From Salinicola lusitanus (GTDB taxonomy: Bacteria; Pseudomonadota; Gammaproteobacteria; Pseudomonadales; Halomonadaceae), in contig NZ_PZJM01000004.1 of the NCBI RefSeq assembly GCF_003206045.1, forward strand, positions 257,424-321,423: 64,000 nucleotides of DNA, given 5' to 3'. The notes under the pieces are model-generated. The model searched no databases. It was not told where the DNA came from and saw only the letters and a program-made list of their open reading frames with translations. The position numbers and the translations under genes were made by a program. This document shows, one piece after another, positions 45,715 to 57,203 of this stretch (its first letter is position 1; each line of letters begins with the position of its first letter).

Positions 45715-46655
45715 AAGTACCTCCTAACGTGTTGGTTAAACCAACGATGTGGTCCGAGGACCATCTGTATTCTTACCAATATCACGTATCTGAGCAATTA
45801 TAACTTTCAACTTTCTGGCGTTGTAGTGTGTCAAAACAAAGACACCCGGCGCGCTGCACTGAATGGCATCAAGTATAGTTAGTCATCTCCATTATGGTGC
45901 AAGCGTCGCGAGATAAAGCAACAAAATTATCATGTGTTTTTATGAAACTTTGATTGTATTTAGTGTGATCGCCAAGTTTAATTTGTCTAAAAATGGAGAC
46001 AGTTGGCTCGTTTGCGAGCTTGATGAAGTGCAGAAATTGGCCGATCGCCGGGAAAAAGCGCACGGCGCATCGCGCCTCTCTTGAGCCGAAAGCCGGTGCT
46101 GCAAGGTGGTTTCGTACTTTTCTTTCTATAAGTCATTGAAAAGCAAAGGTGGGTGTTTTCAGGATTCGGTATTGTTTCGATAGGTTTCCTGTGTCACTTG
46201 GCGTGTATTTCAAGACCTGAATGGTAATTTTCCGCTTTTACCGATACTTACGACTGTCGCGAATTCGTCACACCGGATCGTTATCAGTAGTGGCCGGATC
46301 CATGTGGATTCGTGGGATTCTTGGTTCTTGCACACTCTACGGCGCGGTTTTGTAACTCAAAGGTTAGGTATGTTGTTTGCTTTGAAAAGCTGGCACGTTA
46401 TTGGCATTGGTTGATTTGCGAGGAGGCTGCGTCAAGGATTGCTCGACTTTCAATGTTGCGCATCGGTGATCGGCAGGCGTCGATGATGCGCGATTTTTTT
46501 CTATGGAAAACTCGACACGATAATCAGGGCTTCGGGGAATGCCGTTAAAATCCCGGGGCGGTAGCGTGTTTAAAAATTATTTTAAAAGCGGATGTCATTC
46601 ACGGGTCATAGTAGTCAGGGCTTTATATGGACGAAATAAAGGGTGTTCGACAGGG
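45715..46655. other. AT-rich divergent control region between yjbE and wza
   Basis: About 940 bp with no convincing gene and much lower G+C than the flanks. Short open frames occur on both strands but lack ribosome-binding sites and normal codon use. For yjbE there is TATAAT on the minus strand (45802-45797) with a poor -35, and an inverted repeat GTGTC (45828-45832) / GACAC (45841-45845). For wza, GATAAT at 46519-46524 is a possible -10, followed by a JUMPstart-like stretch leading to the ops element at 46557. AT-richness fits silencing by an H-NS/MvaT-type protein. Confidence 0.6.
46557..46568 (+). promoter_or_regulatory. RfaH ops element (GGCGGTAGCGTG) in the wza leader
   Basis: A 12-of-12 match to the E. 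coli ops sequence, in the coding strand and 88 bp before the wza start. The preceding 30 bp (from CAGGGCTTCGGGG at about 46525, through GTTAAAATCCC) resemble the JUMPstart consensus around it. At ops, RNA polymerase pauses and recruits RfaH, a NusG paralogue, which suppresses termination and aids translation across long operons. The following operon is about 16 kb, as expected for an RfaH target. Confidence 0.88.
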
Positions 46656-47843
46656 ATGATGAAAATTCGCGAAGGTTGCCGTCGCTCTATTTTCCGAGGG
46701 TGTTTGCCCGTGTTGGCGTTATCGCTGGTCGTTAGCGCCTCCGGCTGCGCCTTTGCGCCCGGGGGGCACATCGACTACGACACGGATTCCGCCCCTATCG
46801 ATGATCTGGTCGATGTGGAGCCGATCACGCTGGGCCTGGTCCGGACACAGCAGGCGATGACGTCACTTCGGGGTGGGGGCGGCGACAAGGCCGACCTCCA
46901 GCGGGTGACGGCCGCTTCCCATGGTGACCCGGCGCTGGATGAGCGCTACGAGTATCACATCGGCATCGGTGACGTGCTGTCGATCATCGTCTACGACCAC
47001 CCGGAGTTGACCATACCTGCCGGGAGCGAGCGGCCGACGGAGGACACGGGCAATACGGTCTACAGCGACGGCACGATCTTCTATCCCTATGTCGGACGTA
47101 TCCAGGTGGCCGGCCGCACGGTAGAGGATGTCCGCTCCCAGCTTCAGCGCCGCCTGGCGACCTACGTCACCGAACCCCAGGTCGACGTCAAGGTCGTGGG
47201 CTTCAATTCTCAGAAGGTGTACGTCACCGGGCAGGTCGAGAATCCCGGGGTGATGCCCATCACCAACGTTCCGATGACGGTGCTGGATGCGATCAATCTC
47301 GGTGGTGGGCTCAATGGGGATGCCAACTGGCACGACGTGGTGCTGTCGAGAGGCAGCGTCGAAACGCATATCGACGTCTATTCGATGCTCCAGAATGGCG
47401 ATATGCGCCAGAACCAGCTGCTTCGGGACGGGGATGTACTCCATGTATCCGATATCGGCAGCCAGAAGGTCTTCGTCATGGGCGAAGTGATGGACCCGGT
47501 GACGCTGCCGATGGGGAATTCGCGCCTCTCGCTGACCGATGCGCTGTCCCAGGCAGGCGGAATGGACGAGACCCAGGCCAACGCAAAGGGCATTTTCGTG
47601 ATCCGTCAATCCACGCCGGACAGTGGCAAGCTGGCCACGGTCTATCAGCTCGACGCACGCAATGCGACGGCGCTGGTGCTCGGGGCGCAGTTCATGCTGC
47701 AGCCCACCGATATCGTCTATGTCACCGCCGCGCCGCTGAGTCGTTGGAATCGGGTCATCAATCAGCTGACGCCGACGATCAGCTCCGTCTATCAGGTGAC
47801 GCGAGCCACGCGTGACTTCGACGAACTTCGCGACGGCAACTGA
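46656..47843 (+). CDS. wza: Outer-membrane polysaccharide export lipoprotein Wza
   Basis: A 395-residue lipoprotein forming the octameric outer-membrane export channel. The signal peptide with lipobox SASGC ends near residue 30. Next come the poly-export domain (YHIGIGDVLSIIVYDHPEL), YPYVGRIQVAGRTVEDVRSQL, and two SLBB domains (VYVTGQVENPGVMPI and VFVMGEVMDPVTLPM), with a C-terminal amphipathic helix (SRWNRVINQLTPTISSVYQV) that would line the pore. The ATG at 46656 is followed by another at 46659; the ribosome-binding site AAAGGG is somewhat distant. It opens the wza-wzb-wzc block. Confidence 0.95.
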   Translation: MMKIREGCRRSIFRGCLPVLALSLVVSASGCAFAPGGHIDYDTDSAPIDDLVDVEPITLGLVRTQQAMTSLRGGGGDKADLQRVTAASHGDPALDERYEYHIGIGDVLSIIVYDHPELTIPAGSERPTEDTGNTVYSDGTIFYPYVGRIQVAGRTVEDVRSQLQRRLATYVTEPQVDVKVVGFNSQKVYVTGQVENPGVMPITNVPMTVLDAINLGGGLNGDANWHDVVLSRGSVETHIDVYSMLQNGDMRQNQLLRDGDVLHVSDIGSQKVFVMGEVMDPVTLPMGNSRLSLTDALSQAGGMDETQANAKGIFVIRQSTPDSGKLATVYQLDARNATALVLGAQFMLQPTDIVYVTAAPLSRWNRVINQLTPTISSVYQVTRATRDFDELRDGN

Positions 47844-47844
47844 C

Positions 47845-48282
47845 ATGTTCGATCGAATACTGGTGTTGTGCACCGGCAATATCTGCCGCAGCCCGGTGGC
47901 CGAGGCGCTCCTGAGGCAGCGATTCCCCGGCAGGCGGATCGACTCCGCGGGGCTGGGGGCGCTGGTCGGCGAGGGCGCGGAGCCCACCGCCCGGGAGCTG
48001 GCGGAGCGGGAAGGGCTGGATCTGTCCGCCCATGTCGCGCGGCAGGTCGATGTCGGCATGTTGCAGTCCGCCGACCTGATCCTGGTGATGTCCGATGGTC
48101 AGCGTCGGGCGGTGACGGAGCTTTATCCTGCCGCCAGTGGCAAGACGATGCTGGTCACTCGCTGGACCGGGGAGGGCGAGGTCCCCGATCCCTATCGCAA
48201 GAGTCGGAGCGCTTTCGAACACGTTCATCGTTTGCTGACACAAGCTGCAGATGCCTGGGTAGGCAAGTTGCCGGATCGCTGA
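47845..48282 (+). CDS. wzb: Low-molecular-weight protein tyrosine phosphatase Wzb
   Basis: A 145-residue cytoplasmic phosphatase. The P-loop C9-TGNICR-S16 lies at the N-terminus and the general acid is in the DPYRKS motif near residue 113. It dephosphorylates the tyrosine tail of Wzc, and cycling of this state is needed for polymer export. It begins 1 bp after the wza stop and ends 4 bp before wzc, the canonical order. Confidence 0.95.
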   Translation: MFDRILVLCTGNICRSPVAEALLRQRFPGRRIDSAGLGALVGEGAEPTARELAEREGLDLSAHVARQVDVGMLQSADLILVMSDGQRRAVTELYPAASGKTMLVTRWTGEGEVPDPYRKSRSAFEHVHRLLTQAADAWVGKLPDR

Positions 48283-48286
48283 AAGG

Positions 48287-50506
48287 ATGCAAAAACCCCA
48301 CATGACCACAAGCAACACATCGACGACATCGACAGCGAGTAACCACGAAGAGATAGACATTCGTCGGCTGCTGGGGATCTTGCTGGATCACAAGAAATGG
48401 GTGATGGCGAGCGTTCTGGGCTTCGCGTTGATCGGCATCCTGTATGCCAGCCTGGCGACACCCATCTATCGAGCCGACGCCCTGGTGCAGATCGAGAGTG
48501 ACTCGCCGGGCAACAATCCGCTCCAAGAGGTTTCGAGCTTGCTGGGCGAGAAGCCGCCGACGCTTTCGGAGATCGAGATCATCCGGTCGCGGATGGTGCT
48601 GGGCCAGGCGGTCGACCTGCTCAATCTCGACATCAACGTGGCGCCGGTTACCCTGCCGATCATCGGGGCCTTCCTGGAGCGTCAAGGCGTCGGGCGACCC
48701 GGGTTCGCCAACGGTTGGGGCTATGCGTTCAGCGGCGAGACCATCGCCGTCAGCGAGATGCCGATGGCCGATGCCTATCTCGGCAAGACGTTCACCCTGG
48801 AGGTCGAGGACAGTTACACCTACCGTCTGCGGGATGCCGACGGGGAATCGCTGGGGTCGGGCAAGGTCGGGCAGTTGAGTACCTTCCTGAACGGTGACGT
48901 GGCCATGCGGGTCACCTCGATCCAGGCGCCAGCCGGTGCCGAGTTCACCGTCCAGCACGTGCCTCGACTGGCAGCCATCAATGGCTTGCGGGGGCGCTTC
49001 GAGGTCGGGGAGGCGGGCAGCGAGACGGGGATTCTCAGTTGGAGCCTGACCGGTCCGGATCCGGATGCCGCCAAGAAGACACTCAATACGATCGCCGACA
49101 TCTACTACTCGCAGAACGTTCAACGGCAATCGGAAGAGGCGCGCAAGAGCCTGGAGTTCCTGAACACTCAGGTGCCGCAGATCCGTAGCCAGTTGAACGA
49201 ATCGGAGGAGAAGCTCAACGAGTATCGCGAGTCCAAGGATAGCGTCGACCTCTCGCTGGAGACGAAATCGGTCCTCGAGCGGATCGTGAATCTGGAGTCC
49301 CAGTTGAATGAACTGGAGATGAGCGAGGCGGAGATCTCGCAGCGCTTCACCAAGAGCCATCCGACCTATCAGGCGCTGCTGGAGAAGAAGGCGCAGCTCC
49401 AGCGCGAGCGGGACAATCTCGACAAGCAGGTCAAGGGGTTGCCGGAGACGCAGCAGGAGATATTGCGGCTGCAGCGGGACGTCGAGGTGACCAACGAGAT
49501 CTACGTGCAACTGCTCAACAAGGTGCAGGAGACCAAGATCGCCGAGGCCAGCACGGTGGGTAACGTGCGGATTCTGGATGGCGCCGAAGTCCTGCCGGCC
49601 CCGGTGGCACCGAACAAGCCGCTGCTGGTCGCTGTCGCCATCATCGTCGGCCTGATCGTCGGGGTTGCCGCCGTCTTCCTCAGGGCGCTGTTCAACCGCG
49701 GTATCGAAACCCAGGAGCAGATCGAGGATCTGGGGCTGCCGGTCTACGCCACCATTCCGCTATCGGACGAGCAGGGCAAGCTGAATCGACGCGTGAAGCG
49801 CTCCGGCAAGGAGTACGCCCGCAGCTATCCCAGCGGTCTGCTGGCCGCCCGCAATCCTGCCGATGTCTCGGTCGAGGCGCTGCGCGGGCTGCGGACCAGT
49901 CTTCACTTCGCCATGCTCGAGGCGGGCAACAATCGGCTGATGATCACCGGGCCCAGCCCAGGCGTGGGCAAGAGCTTCGTCAGCGTCAACCTGGCGACGG
50001 TGTGTGCCCAGGCGGGGCAGCGCGTGCTCGTCGTCGACGCCGACATGCGCAAGGGGCAGATCCACAGCGCCTTCGGTGCCGCTTCCGAGAACGGGCTGAG
50101 CGACGTGCTGTCCGGCAAGCAGGGGCTCGAGGAGGTGATTCGACCGGTCGACAAGGTCGACAATCTCTATTACGTCGCCCGTGGCATGGCGCCGCCGAAT
50201 CCTTCCGAACTGCTGATGACGTCGCGCTTCAGCGACTTCCTGGCCCAGGTCAGCGAACGCTTCGACCTGATCATCGTCGACTCCCCGCCGATTCTCGCGG
50301 TGACCGACGCGGCCATCATCGGCAAGCAGATGGGCACCACGCTGATGCTCGCCCGTTTCCAGACCAACCCGGTCAAGGAGCTGGAGTTGGCCATCAGCCG
50401 GCTGAGGACCGCGGGCGTCGAGCCGCGCGGAGCCATCTTCAATGCCGTGGAGCGCAAGGCCGCCACCGAGTACGGCTACGGCTACTACCACTACAGCTAC
50501 AAATGA
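48287..50506 (+). CDS. wzc: Polysaccharide co-polymerase and tyrosine autokinase Wzc
   Basis: A 739-residue inner-membrane protein. The Wzz domain begins at EIDIRRLLGILLDHKKWV with a TM helix at about 38-58; a long periplasmic coiled coil and a second TM (about 445-465) follow. The cytoplasmic BY-kinase has Walker A GPSPGVGKS, Walker A' VLVVDADMRKG and Walker B LIIVDSPP. It ends in a tyrosine cluster EYGYGYYHYSYK with six tyrosines. The ATG at 48287 directly abuts GAAAGG; the ATG at 48302 is an alternative. It controls polymerisation and couples to the Wza channel. Confidence 0.95.
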   Translation: MQKPHMTTSNTSTTSTASNHEEIDIRRLLGILLDHKKWVMASVLGFALIGILYASLATPIYRADALVQIESDSPGNNPLQEVSSLLGEKPPTLSEIEIIRSRMVLGQAVDLLNLDINVAPVTLPIIGAFLERQGVGRPGFANGWGYAFSGETIAVSEMPMADAYLGKTFTLEVEDSYTYRLRDADGESLGSGKVGQLSTFLNGDVAMRVTSIQAPAGAEFTVQHVPRLAAINGLRGRFEVGEAGSETGILSWSLTGPDPDAAKKTLNTIADIYYSQNVQRQSEEARKSLEFLNTQVPQIRSQLNESEEKLNEYRESKDSVDLSLETKSVLERIVNLESQLNELEMSEAEISQRFTKSHPTYQALLEKKAQLQRERDNLDKQVKGLPETQQEILRLQRDVEVTNEIYVQLLNKVQETKIAEASTVGNVRILDGAEVLPAPVAPNKPLLVAVAIIVGLIVGVAAVFLRALFNRGIETQEQIEDLGLPVYATIPLSDEQGKLNRRVKRSGKEYARSYPSGLLAARNPADVSVEALRGLRTSLHFAMLEAGNNRLMITGPSPGVGKSFVSVNLATVCAQAGQRVLVVDADMRKGQIHSAFGAASENGLSDVLSGKQGLEEVIRPVDKVDNLYYVARGMAPPNPSELLMTSRFSDFLAQVSERFDLIIVDSPPILAVTDAAIIGKQMGTTLMLARFQTNPVKELELAISRLRTAGVEPRGAIFNAVERKAATEYGYGYYHYSYK

Positions 50507-50561
50507 TGGCTACCCGACCGTTCGAATCCAGGCGGATTGATCCGACTCCAGGACTATCCTC

Positions 50562-51905
50562 ATGACGCTTTCTCTGCTGGGCGGCAGACACGCCCGGATC
50601 GTTTCGCGGTTGCGTGGCGAGCTGTTCGTCAACCTCTGTCGCACCTTCGCCGCCCGGGGCATCGCCGCGCTGGGGACGATCCTGCTGGGTGTCGTCCTGG
50701 GGCGCCTCTACGGGGCCCAGGGAGTCGGGGTCTTCGCGCTGGCCCAGAGCGTCATCTTCGGTGCAGGCATCATCGCCTGTTACGGCCTCAACGGGTCGCT
50801 GATGCGCTACATCAGCCAGGACAACGCCAGCCCTTACCTCATGCGCTACCTGCGCTGGGCACTGGTGCGGGCGGGCTGGCTGAGCCTGCTCCTGGGGGGC
50901 GGGATCGGCCTACTGCACCGCCAGATCGCCGAGGCCTTCGGTTCGCCCGAGCTCTCGTCGCTGCTGATCAGCATCGCGGTGGCGACGCCGGCCTTCACGC
51001 TCTCGTTCGTGCTGGCGGGGTTCCTGAAAGGCGTCCACATGCCGGCCAGGGCGAGCCTGCAGGAGAACGGCTCGATATCGCTGCTGGCCGCGCTCTGCAT
51101 CCTGGCCACGGTTGTCGTCACCGACTCCCGCTCGCTGCCGCAGGCCGGTTGGGCATTCTGCCTGTCGGCCTGGCTGGTATGCCTGCAGGGGGCTCTCCAG
51201 ATGGTGCTGTGGTTGCGCCGTCATCCCGCGGTGCGGCACGCCGACGGGGAGGATGCCGAGGCGCCGCCTGGCCGCGCTGAGTTCTTCGCCACCGCGCAGA
51301 GTTTCATCGTGCTCAACCTGTCGATGTTTCTCCAGCAGGTAGTGGCGATGCTGATTGCCGGGGCGCTGCTGAGTCACGCCGATCTGGGGCTGTTCAAGTC
51401 CGCCGAGCGGGTCGGCATGGTCATCAGCTTCATTCTGCTGGTCATCAATGCGGTCTTCCCGCCGCGCTTCGCGCAGCTGTTCCATCGTGGCGAGCACGAG
51501 GCGCTGGGACGACTGGCCCGCCAGAGCTCGATGGTCGCGGCGGGCATGGCAACGCCGCTGGCGATCGTCTGCTTGCTCTTCCCTGAGTGGGTGCTGGGCT
51601 GGTTCGGGCCGGAGTTCCGCGAGGCGGCGAGCCTGTTGCGTATCGTCGTGGTCGGCCATCTCGTCAATGTGTCGTTCGGCTCGGTGGGTTTCCTGCTGAC
51701 GATGACGGGGCGGGAGAAGGTGATGCGCAATATCTCGCTGGTCTGCAGCGCTCTGGGGCTGCTGGCGTTCGTGGTGCTGATTCCGCTGTGGGGGGCCGTC
51801 GGTGCCGCAATCTCCCTCGCCATGGTGCTGGGGATGCAGAACCTGGTCGCGGCATGTTTCGTCTGGCGTCGGATGGGCATCGTCATGCTGCCGATCCGGC
51901 GCTGA
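50562..51905 (+). CDS. wzx: Wzx-type oligosaccharide flippase
   Basis: A 447-residue MOP-superfamily membrane protein with 12 or more helices. The N-terminal NLCRTFAARGIAALGTILLGVVLGRLYG is the usual family opening, and GVGVFALAQSVIFGAGII follows. It flips undecaprenyl-linked repeat units to the periplasmic face for the next gene product. It is distinct from the MurJ-like flippase at 4662. It lies 55 bp after wzc. The substrate is inferred from context only. Confidence 0.9.
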   Translation: MTLSLLGGRHARIVSRLRGELFVNLCRTFAARGIAALGTILLGVVLGRLYGAQGVGVFALAQSVIFGAGIIACYGLNGSLMRYISQDNASPYLMRYLRWALVRAGWLSLLLGGGIGLLHRQIAEAFGSPELSSLLISIAVATPAFTLSFVLAGFLKGVHMPARASLQENGSISLLAALCILATVVVTDSRSLPQAGWAFCLSAWLVCLQGALQMVLWLRRHPAVRHADGEDAEAPPGRAEFFATAQSFIVLNLSMFLQQVVAMLIAGALLSHADLGLFKSAERVGMVISFILLVINAVFPPRFAQLFHRGEHEALGRLARQSSMVAAGMATPLAIVCLLFPEWVLGWFGPEFREAASLLRIVVVGHLVNVSFGSVGFLLTMTGREKVMRNISLVCSALGLLAFVVLIPLWGAVGAAISLAMVLGMQNLVAACFVWRRMGIVMLPIRR

Positions 51906-52009
51906 ACCACCGCGGATGCCGGGGGCGGACAGTCTCCGGCTCGGCACCCTACCTTGATCGAAATCGCAGGCCACGGATTGCCGTCGGCGGTTAATGGATA
52001 GCGAGAGAC

Positions 52010-53170
52010 ATGCTGGTAATCAACGCCAAACGGCTGTTCGTGGCGATGGCGATCGTTTTCGCCATCGCGCTACCGAAATCGGGGGTCGCCGTGGGCGGCA
52101 TCCCCCTCAATACCATCTATCTGCTGATCTGCTTCTCGTTCCCGATCCTGTTCATCAAGGCGATCCTGGGGACGGGCCAACTGGGCCGCCAGGATCGCTA
52201 CTCGATCTACATCTGGTTGCTGATGCCGTTCTGGGCGTTGTTCCTGACGGTGACGCTACTCAATGGCATTGCCAGCGTCGGGATCTACTTCGGCTACATC
52301 ATGGCGCTGATCGTGGTGCCGATCTTCTTCTACGTATGGTCGAAACGGCTGTCGGCGGAGAATGTACGCTATCTGCTGGTCTGCCTGCGCAACTGCACTC
52401 GGTTCGCGGTCGCCTTCGGTCTCTTTCTTTTCGTTCTCAAGATCGGAACCGGGCAATATTTCTCCATCCCCGCACTGACCACGACCTTCGGTGCCGAGCG
52501 GACGCTCGAGGCCCGGATGAACGACCGCGGCGGAATCTACAAGCTGTTCTCGACCTACAACAACGGCAATATCTACGCGGTCTGCATGATCATGCTGCTG
52601 CCGGTCTACGCCGTCATCGAGAAGAACCGGTTGTGGCTCCTGGCGCTGATGCTGACGATCATGTTGACGCTGTCGCGCACCGCCTGGGCACTGTTGCTGA
52701 TCTACTGCGCGTTCGAGTACCTGATCTTCAACAAGGCGATATCGGTCAAGAAACTGATCGTGATCTGTCTGGCAGTGTGCCTGGTGGTGCCGGGCATCAT
52801 CGGATTGCTGGGCATGATGGGCAAGGACGTCACGTTCCTCTTCGACAGCAATCTGGGCGGCCGGGCGGCTTATCTGGAGTACTTCTTCGATGCCGGTCTG
52901 ATCTCCAGTACGCCGATCTACTGGTCCTACGAGATCCCCTACGTCTCCATCGCGGAGTTCGTCGGCCTGATTGGATTGGTCCCCTTTCTGATGTTCTTCG
53001 CCAACATCGTGATGGCGCGGAGCCTCTTCGACGCGACCCGGCCGATCAGTCGCGCCGCTTCGATCGGATGCGTGATGTATTGGGTGGCGACGTTCTCCGA
53101 TGCCGCGCTGGTGCTGGTTCCCACCTTCATCATCTATTGCCTGCTGGTGATGCTCTCTTTCAGCGAGTGA
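52010..53170 (+). CDS. wzy: Wzy-type polysaccharide polymerase
   Basis: A 386-residue polytopic membrane protein with about eleven helices and a large periplasmic loop (about 140-180) containing RMNDRGGIYKLFSTYNNGN. Proteins of this kind share little sequence identity; assignment rests on topology, the loop and position between a flippase and a glycosyltransferase gene. It would polymerise lipid-linked units under Wzc control. It starts 104 bp after wzx and ends 4 bp before the GT4 gene. Confidence 0.8.
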   Translation: MLVINAKRLFVAMAIVFAIALPKSGVAVGGIPLNTIYLLICFSFPILFIKAILGTGQLGRQDRYSIYIWLLMPFWALFLTVTLLNGIASVGIYFGYIMALIVVPIFFYVWSKRLSAENVRYLLVCLRNCTRFAVAFGLFLFVLKIGTGQYFSIPALTTTFGAERTLEARMNDRGGIYKLFSTYNNGNIYAVCMIMLLPVYAVIEKNRLWLLALMLTIMLTLSRTAWALLLIYCAFEYLIFNKAISVKKLIVICLAVCLVVPGIIGLLGMMGKDVTFLFDSNLGGRAAYLEYFFDAGLISSTPIYWSYEIPYVSIAEFVGLIGLVPFLMFFANIVMARSLFDATRPISRAASIGCVMYWVATFSDAALVLVPTFIIYCLLVMLSFSE

Positions 53171-53174
53171 ATTC

Positions 53175-54252
53175 ATGAAAATCATGCATGTGTGCGAGAC
53201 GGTGACCGGCGGCATCGCCACGTACCTCAACAACGTGGTGGCGGAGCAGGCGCGACGCCCGGAAGTCGAGGCCGTGTCGGTGTTGCTGCCGCTCACCCAG
53301 CTCGAGGAGATCAACCTGGGCGACATCGACGGGCTGCAGGGCAAGATCCATATCGTCGGGTTCGAGGGAGCGGGCCGGATCCAGCGACTGAAACATCTTG
53401 CGCTGCGTCTGCGCGGCGCGGTGTCCCAGGCGCGCCCCGATGTGGTGCATGTTCACAGTACCTTCGCCGGCTTTCTCTGCCGCACGTTGCCGGTCTCTTT
53501 CCACGGCGCCAAGTTGATCTATCAGCCGCATGGGGTCGCGTTCGATCCGCATCGCATCTCCGGCCTCAAGAAACATGGCATCCAGTGGGTGGAGCGAGTG
53601 TTGTATCGACGCACCGATGGTGTCGTCGCCATCTCGGAGTATGAGCGCGCACTGCTGGAAGCGGCCGGGATGGGGGACAAGACGCTGCTGATCAAGAACT
53701 GTGTGCGCGATACCCGGGAAGCGATCGGCGACGAGCGCAAGGAGGACTTCTATCTGTTCATCGGGCGCTTCGATCGTCAGAAAGGATTCGACCAGCTCCA
53801 CGCATTCTGGGGCGAGGATCGCCCGCTGCTGAAGATCGTCGGCGGCAACGTCGTCGATTCCGATGCCACGTTCACCCCCCGCGACAACATGGAATTTCTC
53901 GGGTGGCAGGACAACACCGCCCTCGACGGGCTGATCGCGCGGGCCAAGGCGCTGATCGTCCCCAGCCGTTGGGAGGGATTCGGGCTGGTGGTCCTGGAAG
54001 CGTACCGCAACGCCACGCCGGTGATCTGCTCGAATCGCGGTGCGCTGCCCGAGCTGGTGAGTCATGGCGAGACCGGCTTCGTCTTCGACTTCGACGACTT
54101 CCCGGCCTCTCTCTGCGCGGCGATGACGGCCTTCGACCATTGCGACCGACAGGCGATGGGGCGGCGCTGTCGTGAGCGCTACGAGCGGGATTTCTCGCCG
54201 GCCAGCATGAATGCCGAACTCTTGAAACTCTACCAGCCTAGTGGGCAGTGCT

Positions 54253-54260
<8 letters not shown>
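53175..54260 (+). CDS. Glycosyltransferase family 4
   Basis: A 361-residue GT-B glycosyltransferase. The N-terminal VCETVTGGIATYLNNVV is the acceptor-side glycine loop; VVHVHSTFAGF follows. The donor half has FIGRFDRQKGFD and the EX7E motif in WEGFGLVVLEAYRNATPVI, then ALPELVSHGETGFVF. It is the only GT4 enzyme in cluster 2, so the repeat unit is probably short: the WcaJ sugar, this transfer, and possibly Kdo. It overlaps the next gene by 8 bp. Confidence 0.92.
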
Positions 54261-56314
<2,054 letters not shown>

Positions 56315-56315
<1 letters not shown>

Positions 56316-56890
56316 TGGAAAGACGAGATCGATCGATGACTCGCCCGGATCTTCGTGACCAGATCGAGCTCGTGCTGTTCGATGTCGATGGCGTGCTGAC
56401 CGACGGTACGCTGTTGATCGGCCCGGAGGGTGAAGCGCTCAAGCCGTTCAACGTACGTGACGGCGTCGCGATCGGGCTGCTGCGGCAGCACGGCATCAAG
56501 AGCGGCGTGCTCTCGGCCAAATCGAGCCAGCCACTGTTGACGCGAGCTACCCAGTTGGGCATGGACGTGATCAAGATCGGCTTCAGTCGCAAGCTCGAAG
56601 CCATCCAGCAGATCGCCGAGGAGCAGGGCATCGCCGCCGAGCGTATCGCATTCGCCGGGGACGACATCATCGACATCCCGGTGATGCGGGAGGTCGCTGT
56701 GGCCTACGCCCCGGCCGATGCCCACCCCCTGGTTCTCGCGGCCGCCGACCATGTGATGACGACCCCGGGCGGTCGCGGTGTCGCCCGCGAGATCGCCGAG
56801 GACCTGCTCCTGGCGCGGGGCCTCGACCTGGCCGGTATGTATACACATATGCTGGGAGATGACGACGCGCTGCGTCGCCTGGTCCAGTAG
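56315..56890 (+). CDS. kdsC: 3-deoxy-D-manno-octulosonate 8-phosphate phosphatase
   Basis: A 191-residue HAD-family phosphatase releasing Kdo from Kdo-8-phosphate. Motif I is LFDVDGVLTDG; NVRDGVAIGLL, FAGDDIIDIPVM (motif IV acid pair) and GGRGVAREIAEDLLLARG follow. The usual motif II segment (ITGRKS) reads LSAKSSQ here, so the Gly-Arg is replaced by Ala-Lys. The conserved serine remains and the enzyme is probably active. It is coupled to kdsA by TGATG. Confidence 0.92.
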
Positions 56891-57203
56891 CACTCCGACG
56901 GGAGCGCGCCCGCTTGCGCCTCCCGCCATGCCTCAAGGCACCGGACTCCCCCTCCGGTGCCCGAGTCACCGACCGCCCGGTCGGTGACCCTGACGAGGCC
57001 TGGGTCCTCGATCCCTGAAACCCTCAGGTGTCGGAGGCACGGCCCTCGACTCTCGATCCTATCGACATCTTCTTATCGCGAAGTCGCGCGTCCGCGCGCG
57101 CTCGAATCATGGGCCCAGATGCCGTCGGTGCGGCGTCATCGGTCCGCCGTCGGCAGTCGGCCGGTTCGGTCTGACAGCTACCCGTGTCAGGGAGGAGCAG
57201 TGA
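56891..57203. other. Gap with two strong tandem hairpins between kdsC and kdsD
   Basis: No gene is seen in these 313 bp. Two G+C-rich hairpins lie close together: GGCACCGGA (56937-56945) with TCCGGTGCC (56953-56961), and GTCACCGACC (56965-56974) with GGTCGGTGAC (56979-56988). Neither has a T tract. They could be transcript-processing or stabilising structures, or Rho-independent-like pause sites. The last 20 bp contain the GGGAGGAG ribosome-binding site of kdsD. Confidence 0.6.

Noticed and set aside
45764-45777. RcsAB-box-like sequence in the yjbE upstream region (minus strand TAAGAATAC)
   Set aside because: Only one half of the box matches, and Rcs phosphorelay genes are not expected outside enterobacteria; E. 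coli yjbE regulation should not be transferred on this evidence.
45797-45834. TTGACA and TATAAT on the minus strand as a sigma-70 promoter for yjbE
   Set aside because: Both hexamers are perfect but 26 nt apart, far from the usual 17; they cannot act as a pair.
46312-46548. 78-codon open frame in the yjbE-wza control region
   Set aside because: No ribosome-binding site, unusual composition with many Trp, Cys and Arg residues, and it overlaps the putative wza promoter.
53160-54140. 326-codon minus-strand frame opposite the cluster 2 GT4 gene
   Set aside because: Antisense shadow; the plus strand has the complete GT4 domain layout.
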